From Elizabethkingia miricola (GTDB lineage Bacteria > Bacteroidota > Bacteroidia > Flavobacteriales > Weeksellaceae), in the NCBI RefSeq assembly GCF_001675285.1, contig NZ_LSGQ01000030.1, forward strand, positions 186,001 to 250,000: DNA of 64,000 nucleotides. Direction: 5' to 3'. Position 1 is the first letter of the stretch. Every line of letters begins with the position of its first letter. Below, piece after piece: positions 36,415 to 45,584 of the stretch. Made by a program: the position numbers and the translations under genes. The notes under the pieces were generated by a model. It saw only the letters and a program-made list of their open reading frames with translations, had not been told where the DNA came from and searched no databases.

Positions 36415-38523
36415 ATGAAGCATTTTACAGCCTGCTTTCTCATACTATTTATTCCAGTTTTTATTCAAGCTCAAAAGCTGAAATCACCCGACAAGAATCT
36501 TACCCTCAGTTTTTTACTAAACGAAAAAGGTGAAGCTTATTACGGATTGAAGTATAAAAACAAAGATGTAATAAAAAATAGCCAGCTTGGTTTTTTAATC
36601 AGCAGCCCAACTCCTTTTGCAGAGGGCTTTAAAATAACCAACACACAGTTTTCCTCCTCCGATACATCATGGACTCCTGTATTGGGAGAGCAAAAAACAA
36701 TCCGGGACAATCACAATGAAATGCTGATTTCTTTACAGCAAGCCAAAACCGGATATCAGCTCAACATCAGATTCAGGCTTTTTAATGATGGCATGGGATT
36801 CAGATATGAATTTCCAATTCAAAAAAACTTAAGACACTTCCGTATAGATGAAGAGCTTACAGAATTCAATCTGGCACATAACTGTAAAGCGTTCTGGATT
36901 CCCGCAGATTACGACACTAACGAATTCCGAATCACCACTTCCCGGATTTCAGAAATATCTTCGTTAATAACGACGGCAAGAGATGAGCCTTTAGCAGCAA
37001 AAGCACCATCAAAAAACCTTGCTGTACAAACGCCGCTCATGCTAAAATCTGATAATGGCTTATACATCAATATTCATGAAGCAGCGTTGGTCGACTATCC
37101 CGCCATGCACCTAAATGTAGATGATAAGAACTACAAATTAAGCAGTCATCTCACCCCAAATAAAAATGGAGAAAAAGCTTATATGCAAACTCAAATGGAA
37201 ACTCCATGGAGAACTATTGTAGTCAGTGACGATGCACGCGATATACTTGCTTCCAAACTTATCTTAAATTTAAACGATTCAAGTAAAATTGAAGACACAT
37301 CATGGATAAAGCCCACAAAATACATTGGTGTCTGGTGGGAATACTTTACAGGAGGAGGCTCTACCTGGGCTTACAGTGACAATCAGGATATTATAATTGG
37401 AGAAACGAATTATGCCCAACTAAAACCTAATCAACACCATGGAGCCAATACCCAGCACGTGAAAGAATACATAGACTTTGCCGCTGAAAATGGTTTTGAT
37501 GCCGTACTCGTAGAAGGCTGGAATGAAGGCTGGGAAGACAACTGGGCTTATGGAAAAGAAAAAATATACAGCTTTACAAAAGCCTATCCGGATTTTAATG
37601 TAGAAGAATTACAGACTTATGCAAAAGCAAAGGGCATAAAGATAATCATGCATCACGAGACAACCTCTTCAGCAGTTGACTATGAAAGACAATTGGATGA
37701 CGCATTTTCTTTCATGAATAAGCATGGGTATACAGCTGTAAAAACAGGATATGTTGGCCCAATTATTCCAAGAAGTGAATATCATGACGGGCAATGGATG
37801 GTAAATCACTATAACATTGTAGCCCAAAAGGCGGCACAGTACAAAATCATGGTAAACTCTCATGAAGCGGTAAGACCTACCGGACGATCCCGAACCTATC
37901 CTAACTGGATAGCTCAGGAGTCTGCAAGGGGAACTGAGTTTGAGTCTTTCAACGGAAACAACCCCGATCACACAACAATCCTGCCTTTCACAAGATTAAT
38001 GGGTGGACCTATGGATTATACACCAGGAATTTTCCAGGGAGATCTTTCCATATATGGTAAAAACAAAGCCAGACTTAGTACAACCTTAGTAAAGCAATTA
38101 GCGCTCTATGTAACTTTATACAGTCCGTTACAAATGGCAGCCGACCTTCCGGAAAATTACAAAAAACGCATGGATGCTTTCCAGTTCATCAAAGATGTAG
38201 CAGCAGACTGGGATAACACTTACATTCTGGAAGCTGAGCCTGGAGATTACATTACGATTGCGCGTAAGGCAAAAAACAAAAACGAATGGTTCATTGGTGG
38301 TATCACTGATGAAAACGAAAGAACAGCAACAATTAATCTCAGCTTTTTACCAAAAGAAAAAAAATTTGAAGCTGTTATTTACGAAGACGGAAAGAATGCT
38401 GACTGGAAAACCAGTACAATAGATTATAAAATAAATAAACAGAAAGTATCCTCCTCTACTATTCTAAAAAAAAGACTGGCTCCAAGCGGAGGTATTGCAA
38501 TAAGTATTAAAGAAATCAAATAA
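36415..38523 (+). CDS. Glycoside hydrolase family 97, SusB-type alpha-glucosidase
   Basis: A 702-residue protein with a signal peptide (residues 1-19, ending FIQAQ), a GH97 N-terminal beta domain (about 20-290), the (beta/alpha)8 catalytic domain (about 290-600) and the C-terminal beta domain. Glu415 (HHET), Glu484 (NSHEAVRPTG) and Glu508 (ARGTEFES) stand at a constant offset of 24 from Glu439, Glu508 and Glu532 of Bacteroides thetaiotaomicron SusB, which are general bases and acid of the inverting alpha-glucosidase. It should therefore release glucose from alpha-glucans in the periplasm. It is transcribed divergently from rimP and is the only glycosidase in the window; whether it serves any of the nearby SusCD loci is open. 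Confidence 0.95.
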   Translation: MKHFTACFLILFIPVFIQAQKLKSPDKNLTLSFLLNEKGEAYYGLKYKNKDVIKNSQLGFLISSPTPFAEGFKITNTQFSSSDTSWTPVLGEQKTIRDNHNEMLISLQQAKTGYQLNIRFRLFNDGMGFRYEFPIQKNLRHFRIDEELTEFNLAHNCKAFWIPADYDTNEFRITTSRISEISSLITTARDEPLAAKAPSKNLAVQTPLMLKSDNGLYINIHEAALVDYPAMHLNVDDKNYKLSSHLTPNKNGEKAYMQTQMETPWRTIVVSDDARDILASKLILNLNDSSKIEDTSWIKPTKYIGVWWEYFTGGGSTWAYSDNQDIIIGETNYAQLKPNQHHGANTQHVKEYIDFAAENGFDAVLVEGWNEGWEDNWAYGKEKIYSFTKAYPDFNVEELQTYAKAKGIKIIMHHETTSSAVDYERQLDDAFSFMNKHGYTAVKTGYVGPIIPRSEYHDGQWMVNHYNIVAQKAAQYKIMVNSHEAVRPTGRSRTYPNWIAQESARGTEFESFNGNNPDHTTILPFTRLMGGPMDYTPGIFQGDLSIYGKNKARLSTTLVKQLALYVTLYSPLQMAADLPENYKKRMDAFQFIKDVAADWDNTYILEAEPGDYITIARKAKNKNEWFIGGITDENERTATINLSFLPKEKKFEAVIYEDGKNADWKTSTIDYKINKQKVSSSTILKKRLAPSGGIAISIKEIK

Positions 38524-38558
38524 GCGCAAAAAAGCGAAATACAAATTAGTTTATTTAG

Positions 38559-38566
38559 TATTTTTG
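38559..38566 (+). promoter_or_regulatory. -7 box for the UDP-glucose dehydrogenase gene
   Basis: TATTTTTG matches TAnnTTTG 25 bp before the TTG start at 38592. It lies 35 bp after the GH97 stop. No clear TTTG box is present at -33. Confidence 0.5.
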
Positions 38567-38591
38567 CATATTATCTTTTAAAGACAAAACA

Positions 38592-39911
38592 TTGAATATT
38601 ACGATAGTTGGAACAGGCTATGTAGGCCTTGTTACCGGAACATGTCTGGCAGAATTGGGAAATTCGGTTTTCTGTGTAGACATTGACGAGAAGAAAGTAG
38701 AGGGGATGAAGAACGGAATTGTTCCGATTTATGAACCCAATCTGGAAGAAATGTTTCTGAGAAATATTCAGGCAGAACGTATACACTTTACAACTGAACT
38801 TAAGGAAGCTTTAGATCAGTCAGAAATTGTTTTCCTTGCACTTCCAACTCCTCCTGGAGAAGACGGATCAGCAGATCTTTCATACGTTCTTAATGTTTCT
38901 GAAAACATTGGCAAACTAATTACCGATTACAAAGTTATCGTAAATAAAAGTACTGTTCCGGTAGGAACTGCAGACAAAGTAAGAGAAACTATTGCAACTT
39001 TTGCATCCGTAGAATTTGATGTGGTTTCTAATCCTGAGTTTTTAAGAGAAGGCTATGCTGTTGAAGACTGTATGAATCCTTCCAGAGTTGTTATAGGCAC
39101 CAGTTCCGAAAGGGCAAAAAACATGATGGCAAACCTGTACGAACCATTCAGCAATATCGGTATTCCTATCATCTATATGGATGAAAAATCTTCCGAACTT
39201 ACCAAATATGCAGCTAATTCATTTTTAGCCGTAAAAATTACCTTCATGAATGAAATTGCCAATTTCTGTGAAATGGTAGGGGCCGATGTCGACAAAATAA
39301 GATTAGGAATGGGATCGGATAACAGAATTGGACATCGTTTCTTATTCCCGGGAATCGGATATGGAGGAAGTTGTTTCCCTAAAGACGTAAAAGCACTGAT
39401 AAAAAGTGGTAGCGAACAGGGCTTCGATTTCGAAATCTTAAAATCTACCGAAGAAACTAACCAAAAACAAAAAACAATTCTGGTTCCTGCTATCGAGGAG
39501 TATTTCAACGGAAGCATACAAGGTAAAAAAATTGCAGTATGGGGATTAGCTTTTAAAGCAAATACCGATGACATCCGTGAAGCTTCTTCTTTAGACAATA
39601 TCAGTTTATTACTTGAAAAGGGAGCTGAAGTTGTAGCCTTTGACAGCATTGCCGAAGGTAATGTACAAAAGATTCTTGGTGACAAAATTAGCTACGCAAA
39701 AGATATGTATTCCGCTCTGGAAGATGCAGATGCCTTACTAATCTGTACTGAATGGCCGGAATTTAAGAACCCGAACTTCGAATTAATAGCAAAAAAATTA
39801 AAAAACAAAGCTATATTCGATGGACGTAATATGTTCTCTACTGAGCTACCATCCAAACATGGTTTCTTCTACAAAAGTATTGGACGTAAAACTGTACAAT
39901 CAGAAAATTAG
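38592..39911 (+). CDS. ugd: UDP-glucose 6-dehydrogenase
   Basis: A 439-residue enzyme oxidising UDP-glucose to UDP-glucuronate, a precursor for capsule and envelope glycans. The Rossmann motif GTGYVGL starts at residue 7, the NAD-binding N-terminal domain ends near residue 190, and the catalytic Cys261 lies in GGSCFPKD. The C-terminal UDP-binding domain (about 310-430) includes GLAFKANTDDIREA. The start is a TTG codon: the first in-frame ATG lies beyond the Rossmann motif, so it cannot be used. It ends with its own terminator. Confidence 0.95.
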   Translation: MNITIVGTGYVGLVTGTCLAELGNSVFCVDIDEKKVEGMKNGIVPIYEPNLEEMFLRNIQAERIHFTTELKEALDQSEIVFLALPTPPGEDGSADLSYVLNVSENIGKLITDYKVIVNKSTVPVGTADKVRETIATFASVEFDVVSNPEFLREGYAVEDCMNPSRVVIGTSSERAKNMMANLYEPFSNIGIPIIYMDEKSSELTKYAANSFLAVKITFMNEIANFCEMVGADVDKIRLGMGSDNRIGHRFLFPGIGYGGSCFPKDVKALIKSGSEQGFDFEILKSTEETNQKQKTILVPAIEEYFNGSIQGKKIAVWGLAFKANTDDIREASSLDNISLLLEKGAEVVAFDSIAEGNVQKILGDKISYAKDMYSALEDADALLICTEWPEFKNPNFELIAKKLKNKAIFDGRNMFSTELPSKHGFFYKSIGRKTVQSEN

Positions 39912-39920
39912 ATAATTATA

Positions 39921-39942
39921 AAGCAACAATGTATTGTTGCTT
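39921..39942 (+). terminator. Terminator of ugd
   Basis: A 10-bp stem AAGCAACAAT/ATTGTTGCTT with a very short loop (GT) is followed by T7, 10 bp after the ugd stop. Rho-independent type, plus strand. Confidence 0.8.
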
Positions 39943-40068
39943 TTTTTATGCGAAATACTGACTGATAAAGCGATATCATGTTAAAAAAATATTAAACCTG
40001 ATAAATTATAGAATTTTTCTATCAGATTTTGCATATTTTTAGCCCCGATAAATTTTAATTTTTTATTT

Positions 40069-40731
40069 ATGTCAAATTCTTATGAACAAATTTTCGAGAA
40101 CAATCGGAAATGGGTAGAGAGCAAAATCTCTCAGGACCAGGATTTCTTTACAAATCTTGCTGCAACACAAACTCCGGAGTACCTTTACATTGGCTGCTCA
40201 GACAGTAGAGCTACTGCTGAAGAACTAATGGGAGCTAAACCAGGAGAAGTATTCGTTACACGTAACATTGCCAACGTTGTAAATACTTTGGACATGAGCT
40301 CTACTTCTGTTATTCAGTATGCTGTAGAACATTTAAAAGTAAAGCACATTATCGTATGTGGACACTACAACTGCGGAGGTGTTAAGGCTGCTATGACTCC
40401 TCAGGATTTAGGACTTTTAAATCCTTGGTTAAGAAACATTCGTGATGTTTACAGAATTCACCAGGCAGAACTAGATTCTATCGAGGACGAACACAAAAGA
40501 TACGATCGTCTTGTTGAACTAAACGTTCAGGAGCAGTGTATCAATGTTATCAAAATGGCTTGCGTACAGGAAAGATATATCACTGAAAACTTCCCTATTG
40601 TACACGGATGGGTATTCGATTTGAGAACAGGAAAATTAATTGATTTAGAGATTGATTTTGAAAACATCCTGAAAGACATCCAAAAAATCTACGATCTTAC
40701 CAACTCTGATTGGATGATGCGTAATAAATAA
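40069..40731 (+). CDS. Beta-class carbonic anhydrase
   Basis: A 220-residue enzyme interconverting CO2 and bicarbonate. Zinc ligands Cys43, His99 and Cys102 (CSDSR, HYNCGG) and the Asp45-Arg47 dyad are all present, as in beta-carbonic anhydrases. There is no signal peptide, so it is cytosolic. It is followed by a 93-residue exported protein and a SulP transporter in the same direction. The trio may supply bicarbonate. Full length for the family. Confidence 0.95.
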   Translation: MSNSYEQIFENNRKWVESKISQDQDFFTNLAATQTPEYLYIGCSDSRATAEELMGAKPGEVFVTRNIANVVNTLDMSSTSVIQYAVEHLKVKHIIVCGHYNCGGVKAAMTPQDLGLLNPWLRNIRDVYRIHQAELDSIEDEHKRYDRLVELNVQEQCINVIKMACVQERYITENFPIVHGWVFDLRTGKLIDLEIDFENILKDIQKIYDLTNSDWMMRNK

Positions 40732-40758
40732 TTAACATCAGTGAATTAATTTTTGCAT

Positions 40759-40766
40759 TATTTTTG
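40759..40766 (+). promoter_or_regulatory. -7 box for the 93-residue gene
   Basis: TATTTTTG fits TAnnTTTG, 26 bp before the GTG start at 40793. It sits in a partial direct repeat of TTTTTGCATTA (40750-40771). Confidence 0.45.
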
Positions 40767-40792
40767 CATTATAAAGTCTTCATTTTCAGAAA

Positions 40793-41074
40793 GTGAAATA
40801 TATAAGTATTATCATATTAGGAGTTTTCCTCAATTTCATGGCATTACCAAGTATTGCCAAGCTAATGGATTGGGATTTACCTACTATGTCACAAAACCTT
40901 TCTGAAGAAGAAGTAAAAGTTAAACGAATGAGTGAAGAGCAGTTACACAGCGAGCCTTTGCAAATTCAAAAAATACATTGGGATCACGACCTCGATAAAG
41001 CATTTGTCTTTTACGATGACAGTAAGCGCGTAGATCCCCTTCTTATGATATTCTCCCCTCCTCCGGAGATATAA
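40793..41074 (+). CDS. Small exported or membrane-anchored protein, 93 residues
   Basis: It begins with GTG and has a hydrophobic N-terminus (residues 1-22) that is either a signal peptide or a membrane anchor. The rest is charged, with VKRMSEEQLHSEP in the middle and a Pro-rich end (SPPPEI). No family is recognised. The placement between carbonic anhydrase and SulP, with its own -7 box, argues for a real gene, but coding evidence is limited to length, the hydrophobic start and the promoter. Confidence 0.6.
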   Translation: MKYISIIILGVFLNFMALPSIAKLMDWDLPTMSQNLSEEEVKVKRMSEEQLHSEPLQIQKIHWDHDLDKAFVFYDDSKRVDPLLMIFSPPPEI

Positions 41075-41254
41075 TTCCCTTCACAGCTTTTTACACAAAG
41101 CCATTTTATCTAAAATTTAATTTTCTTTTTATTGATTTATTGAGAATCGATCTTCATATCATTATTTTTCAAGCGAAAAAAAACTAACCCATGAATTCTC
41201 AAATTTTTCAATAAAAGTATACTTGTATTCAGTTCAGGTATAATGTATCAGTTA

Positions 41255-41277
41255 TTTCAATATCCAAAGTATTGAAA
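41255..41277. repeat. Inverted repeat upstream of the SulP gene
   Basis: TTTCAATA (41255-41262) and TATTGAAA (41270-41277) form a perfect 8-bp inverted repeat around a 7-nt spacer, 86 bp before the SulP start. No T-run follows, so an operator or RNA structure is more likely than a terminator. Confidence 0.4.
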
Positions 41278-41362
41278 CAATCTCTGGTTCAACATATTCT
41301 ATATGCTGGCAAATATTTTATGATTTTACATAAGATGTTAATCCATCATTAAAATCAATATT

Positions 41363-42955
41363 ATGAAACAAAATAAAACCAATATATTCAGCGACGCTAA
41401 ACCCAATTTTGCATCAGGTCTGGTTGTTTTTCTTGTCGCTCTTCCTCTTTGTTTAGGTATTGCTTTAGCCTCCGGAGCGCCCCCGTTATCAGGTATTATT
41501 GCCGGAATTATCGGTGGGATTGTAGTCGGATTCCTAAGCACATCTAACATTAGTGTAACCGGTCCTGCAGCAGGCCTCACAGCTATTATCCTGGCTTCAG
41601 TGACCGAATTAGGAGCATTTGACTTATTTCTTTGCGCCGGAATTATTGCCGGAGCTACTCAACTAATTCTAGGTTTCCTAAAAGCCGGAAGTATTTCCAA
41701 CTATATTCCTACAGCCGTTATCGAAGGAATGCTTGCCGGAATCGGAATTATTATTATTCTCACACAGTTGCCTCACGCCTTAGGTTTTGACAAGGACTAT
41801 GAAGGAAAACAAACTTTATTCGACAACGGGTTCAATTTGATTCCATATATCAATGAAATTGCTTCAGCAATTCATCCCGGAGCGATATTAATATTTGCTA
41901 TTTCAATAGCTATTTTGATTATATGGGACAAAATACCAGTTCTCAAAAAAATAAAAATGCTTCCTGCAGCACTTGTTGCAGTAGTAACAGGAATTGTGAT
42001 TAATCAACTGTTTACTTCTTCCGGAAGCTCTTTAGCTGTAACCACAGATCATCTGGTAAAGCTTCCTGTACCCAAATCAGCTGAAGATTTTAAAGCTTTG
42101 ATCACTTTCCCAAACTTCACGGGATTTGCAATGCCAGCAGTATGGGTAACAGGCATTACTATTGCGATTGTAGCCTCTATTGAGACTCTTCTCTGTATTG
42201 AAGCTTCGGACAGAATGGATTATAAAAAAAGAATTACAGATACCAATCAAGAGCTCCGTGCACAAGGGATAGGTAACCTTATCAGTTCATTTATTGGTGG
42301 ATTACCTATGACATCGGTAGTTGTAAGAAGTTCAGCAAATGCCAATGCAGGTGCTACCACCAAATTATCAGCCATAATCCACGGTGTACTGTTATTAGTT
42401 TGTGTACTAAGTATCCCGGCTGTTCTGAATATGATTCCGTTAGCAACCCTTGCTGCAGTTCTTATCCTTGTAGGATATAAACTGGCAAAACCTGCAACAA
42501 TAAAGCACTTTTGGGATAAAGGAAAATATCAGTTTATTCCATTTATAGCAACTATGCTTGCTGTTGTTTTCACAGACCTGTTAAAAGGCGTAGCTCTTGG
42601 TTTAGTAATCAGTATTATTTTCATCCTTCTTGGAAACATGAAACGTGCTTACTACCTAAGCCGCGAAGAACTGGAGGATGCAGATGCTATTACAATTGAA
42701 CTTGCTGAGGAAGTATCTTTCCTGAATAAAGCAGCAATCAAAAAGACCCTGAAGAATATCCAGCCAGGATCGCAGGTAACAATTAACGGAAAACGCACAT
42801 CTTACATTGCAACTGATGTTCTTGATCTTATTCAGGAATTCGCAAATATTACGGCGAAAGAAAATAATATATCCGTAAATCTGGTTGGCTTCCGAACAAA
42901 TTATGATAAGTCAAAAGAATCTCATGTTATAGTAAACCATAAAAGAGTTATTTAA
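41363..42955 (+). CDS. SulP family anion transporter (sulfate or bicarbonate)
   Basis: A 530-residue SulP protein. About 10-14 membrane segments fill residues 15-430, starting with the family motif VALPLCLGIALASGAPP and VTGPAAGLTAI. The C-terminal 90 residues are hydrophilic and fit a short STAS domain. SulP proteins carry sulfate, bicarbonate or related anions. The neighbour carbonic anhydrase suggests bicarbonate (BicA-like), but this is inference from context. It is transcribed with the same orientation as carbonic anhydrase, after a 288-bp gap that holds an inverted repeat. Confidence 0.92.
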   Translation: MKQNKTNIFSDAKPNFASGLVVFLVALPLCLGIALASGAPPLSGIIAGIIGGIVVGFLSTSNISVTGPAAGLTAIILASVTELGAFDLFLCAGIIAGATQLILGFLKAGSISNYIPTAVIEGMLAGIGIIIILTQLPHALGFDKDYEGKQTLFDNGFNLIPYINEIASAIHPGAILIFAISIAILIIWDKIPVLKKIKMLPAALVAVVTGIVINQLFTSSGSSLAVTTDHLVKLPVPKSAEDFKALITFPNFTGFAMPAVWVTGITIAIVASIETLLCIEASDRMDYKKRITDTNQELRAQGIGNLISSFIGGLPMTSVVVRSSANANAGATTKLSAIIHGVLLLVCVLSIPAVLNMIPLATLAAVLILVGYKLAKPATIKHFWDKGKYQFIPFIATMLAVVFTDLLKGVALGLVISIIFILLGNMKRAYYLSREELEDADAITIELAEEVSFLNKAAIKKTLKNIQPGSQVTINGKRTSYIATDVLDLIQEFANITAKENNISVNLVGFRTNYDKSKESHVIVNHKRVI

Positions 42956-43039
42956 GCCCTCCATATTTACATATATTCTATAAATTTATTTTTTTCTAAA
43001 AAGAAATTTAAATTTTGTGTAATATTACCAACAAAAGTT

Positions 43040-44275
43040 TTGGAGGTGATAAGAATATTTATCTTTTTTCTATTTTGTGCACCTTTTTTCGGAGGTGCAC
43101 AAAATGTTTCTGTTGCTAATAAGCCTGACACGCTGGTACGGCCTCATGAAGTTGAACAAAAAGATGTTCAGGATATAATTAGAAAAATATTTCACAAAAA
43201 TAAAAAAGAAGATACAACAACCGTAAAAAAATTTAACTGGGCTATCCTTCCTGCTGCCGGCTATACTCTGCAGACAGGATTCGCCGGTGTAGTGAGTGCT
43301 AATATCGGATTTTATGAAAGCAGGCTACCTGACCAGAAAATTTCAACAATTAATACCAGCTATACCTATTCGCAACACAAACAGAGTATCCTTCCCCTTT
43401 ACATCAACATTTGGACAAAAAACAATAAGATTAATCTTATTAGTGATTTCAAATATCTGAATTATCCCTCTGAAGTTTACGGTTTAGGAGGTAAAAAAGT
43501 TTCTGTAGACGCAAATTCCAATACAGGTTATACCGTTAATTTCCAATCGATAAAATTGCATCAGTCAATAATGTTCACCATCGGGAAAAATCTATATGCT
43601 GGTGGTGGGATCTTTTACGACCAATTCTGGAATATTAAAGTATCTGATACTTTGGGAAAACACGTTACACATCTTTTAAACAGGGATCTAAAGACAGCCG
43701 AACGTGCATCTGGCATAGCTTTAAAGTTTCTTTATGACAACAGATTAAACCAAATTAACCCCAAAAATGGTGAATACATAAGTATCACTTATCGTCCCAA
43801 TTTCACGTTCATAGGAAGTGATTCTAATTGGGCCTCTATACAGGTAGATGCACGAAAATATATACGATTTCCTGCCAATTCGCAAAACACATTGGCTTTT
43901 TGGGGATTTGCATGGTTAACAGCCAGCAAACAACCTCCACCTTATCTGATGTTGCCCAGTACAGCCTGGGACGACCAGTACAATACCGGACGGGGATATA
44001 TCCAAAGCCGCTTCAGAGGAAAAAATATGTTCTACTATGAAAACGAATATCGATTCGCCATTACTCGTAATGGGCTTATTGGAGGAGTAATCTTTGGCAA
44101 TATGGAAGCCTTCTCAGCCGAGCTTTCTTCTGAGTTTAAAAAGCCACAAATAGGTTATGGTGCAGGTATACGTATCAAACTAAACAAACACAGTGACACT
44201 AATCTTTGTATCGATTATGGATTTGGCCAGGGAAATTCACGTGGCTTTTTTGTTAATTTGGGAGAAGTATTCTAA
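43040..44275 (+). CDS. BamA/TamA-like outer-membrane beta-barrel protein
   Basis: A 411-residue protein with a signal peptide (about residues 1-21, ending FGGAQ). The barrel part begins near residue 70 (NWAILPAAGYTLQTGF) and includes GEYISITYRPNF and an omega-type RGKNMFYYENEYRF segment near residue 320, which resembles the VRGY-type motif of BamA-family barrels. POTRA domains are absent, so it is a short surface-antigen-type barrel. Start codon is uncertain: TTG at 43040 or GTG at 43046. It ends 4 bp from pth, which is convergent, with no room for a shared terminator. Confidence 0.75.
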   Translation: MEVIRIFIFFLFCAPFFGGAQNVSVANKPDTLVRPHEVEQKDVQDIIRKIFHKNKKEDTTTVKKFNWAILPAAGYTLQTGFAGVVSANIGFYESRLPDQKISTINTSYTYSQHKQSILPLYINIWTKNNKINLISDFKYLNYPSEVYGLGGKKVSVDANSNTGYTVNFQSIKLHQSIMFTIGKNLYAGGGIFYDQFWNIKVSDTLGKHVTHLLNRDLKTAERASGIALKFLYDNRLNQINPKNGEYISITYRPNFTFIGSDSNWASIQVDARKYIRFPANSQNTLAFWGFAWLTASKQPPPYLMLPSTAWDDQYNTGRGYIQSRFRGKNMFYYENEYRFAITRNGLIGGVIFGNMEAFSAELSSEFKKPQIGYGAGIRIKLNKHSDTNLCIDYGFGQGNSRGFFVNLGEVF

Positions 44276-44279
44276 AAAT

Positions 44280-44843
44280 TTATTTCCCGTTGAAACCAGA
44301 CATTGTATTCTGTATTCCTGCAAATACAAAAGATAGTGCTGCCTGAGAAAATTTATCAATCCTTTCCTGCAGTTTTTCTTTTTCTTCTTCACTCCATCCT
44401 CCCAAAACATAATCTACCTGTTGCCCATCTTTAAAATCTGCAGAAATTCCGAAACGAAGACGTGTATACTGACCTGTATTCAGTACAGCCTCAATATTGC
44501 GCAACCCGTTATGCCCGCCATGGCTCCCTTTCATTTTCATCCTTAACGTTCCAAAAGGCAACGCTAAATCATCGGTAATAACCAATAAATTTTCTAATGG
44601 AATATTTTCTTTCTGCATCCAGTAGCGTACGGCATTTCCACTAAGATTCATATAAGTATCCGGTTTTAGGACAAAGACTTTTCTTCCTTTATATTTTCCT
44701 TCAGCCATCCACCCAAAATTGGTGGTATTAAATGGTGCATCTATAGCTTCCGCAATCTTTTCAGCAACTTTAAAACCTATATTATGTCTTGTTTCTTTAT
44801 ATTCATCGCCTTTATTACCAAGGCCTACAATTAAGTATTTCAT
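44280..44843 (-). CDS. pth: Peptidyl-tRNA hydrolase
   Basis: A 187-residue Pth that frees tRNA from peptidyl-tRNA lost from stalled ribosomes. The key residues are in place: Asn10 (GLGNKG), His20 (TRHNIGF), Asp in VITDDLALPFG, and GSHGGHNGLRNI. It is the full family length. It lies downstream of the two NTR-like genes, 26 bp after the second, and may be cotranscribed with them. Confidence 0.97.
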   Translation of the reverse strand: MKYLIVGLGNKGDEYKETRHNIGFKVAEKIAEAIDAPFNTTNFGWMAEGKYKGRKVFVLKPDTYMNLSGNAVRYWMQKENIPLENLLVITDDLALPFGTLRMKMKGSHGGHNGLRNIEAVLNTGQYTRLRFGISADFKDGQQVDYVLGGWSEEEKEKLQERIDKFSQAALSFVFAGIQNTMSGFNGK

Positions 44844-44869
44844 TGTTTTTATTTAAATGATCAATCTCC

Positions 44870-45583
44870 TCAAGGAGTCACAGATATAACCTCCTTATTG
44901 GAGTCATTTCTATGATAAAAAAGGATAATGATAAATTCTTCATGCTCCGTACCCAAGCGAGTAAATTTACTAAGCAAAATCCCTTTTTCTTCAATTAATT
45001 TATATATTTCATCATCTTTAGATGTTCCAAATCTTCTCAGAACTCTTATTTTTTCAATTTTATCTGGATCATCAGCTGTTCTTATCTTCAAAACTGCAAA
45101 ATCACTTTTAGCATTCAATCCTCTATAACTTTCCACTAAAGCATTTTCTTTATCATCAAATAAAATCATTGCTCCTTCTTCACTAAAGTTTTTTTTCGAT
45201 AAATAACTTATGACTTTTTTCTCTTTTTTTATTTCTAACTTACTATTATCACCAATTTCCACTTTTCGGGTACAGGCATTTACTTTATATTTTCCCTGAT
45301 GAAAATTTAAATAGATAAGAAATTTTTCTCCCTTTTTGAAACGTATTCCACAAGAAGAAGCTACGTCTGCATAGAATCCTTCTGGCACATTTCCTTTATA
45401 CTTTTTAAGAGATTTTATTTTCACAAAAGCATCTCCATTAATAGGGTCTGCTACATTTACAATCTCAATTTCACCAACAAACTTAGCCCATTTATAATAC
45501 GTATATATTCCCTGCATACCACAGCGACAAGCGTAACTCCATCCAGAAAGCAGCACTAAAAAAAGTAATACGTATTTTTTCAT
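44870..45583 (-). CDS. NTR/TIMP-like secreted protein, second of a tandem pair
   Basis: Start taken at the ATG at 45583, giving 237 residues; an in-frame upstream start would overlap the previous gene. The signal peptide (LLSGWSYA) is followed at once by CRCGM, and further conserved cysteines occur in SSCGIRFKKGEKFLIYL and NACTRK. Cys-x-Cys at the mature start, then GxxYL, then Cys is the layout of netrin-like (NTR/TIMP) domains; this is an inference. The C-terminal 90 residues look like a distinct alpha-beta region. Its start is one base after the stop of its paralogue (TAATATG), which suggests coupled translation. Confidence 0.75.
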   Translation of the reverse strand: MKKYVLLFLVLLSGWSYACRCGMQGIYTYYKWAKFVGEIEIVNVADPINGDAFVKIKSLKKYKGNVPEGFYADVASSCGIRFKKGEKFLIYLNFHQGKYKVNACTRKVEIGDNSKLEIKKEKKVISYLSKKNFSEEGAMILFDDKENALVESYRGLNAKSDFAVLKIRTADDPDKIEKIRVLRRFGTSKDDEIYKLIEEKGILLSKFTRLGTEHEEFIIILFYHRNDSNKEVISVTP

Positions 45584-45584
45584 A

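Noticed and set aside
39173-39685. Minus-strand ORF of 170 codons
   Set aside because: Lies wholly inside ugd on the opposite strand; ugd is full length with all motifs.
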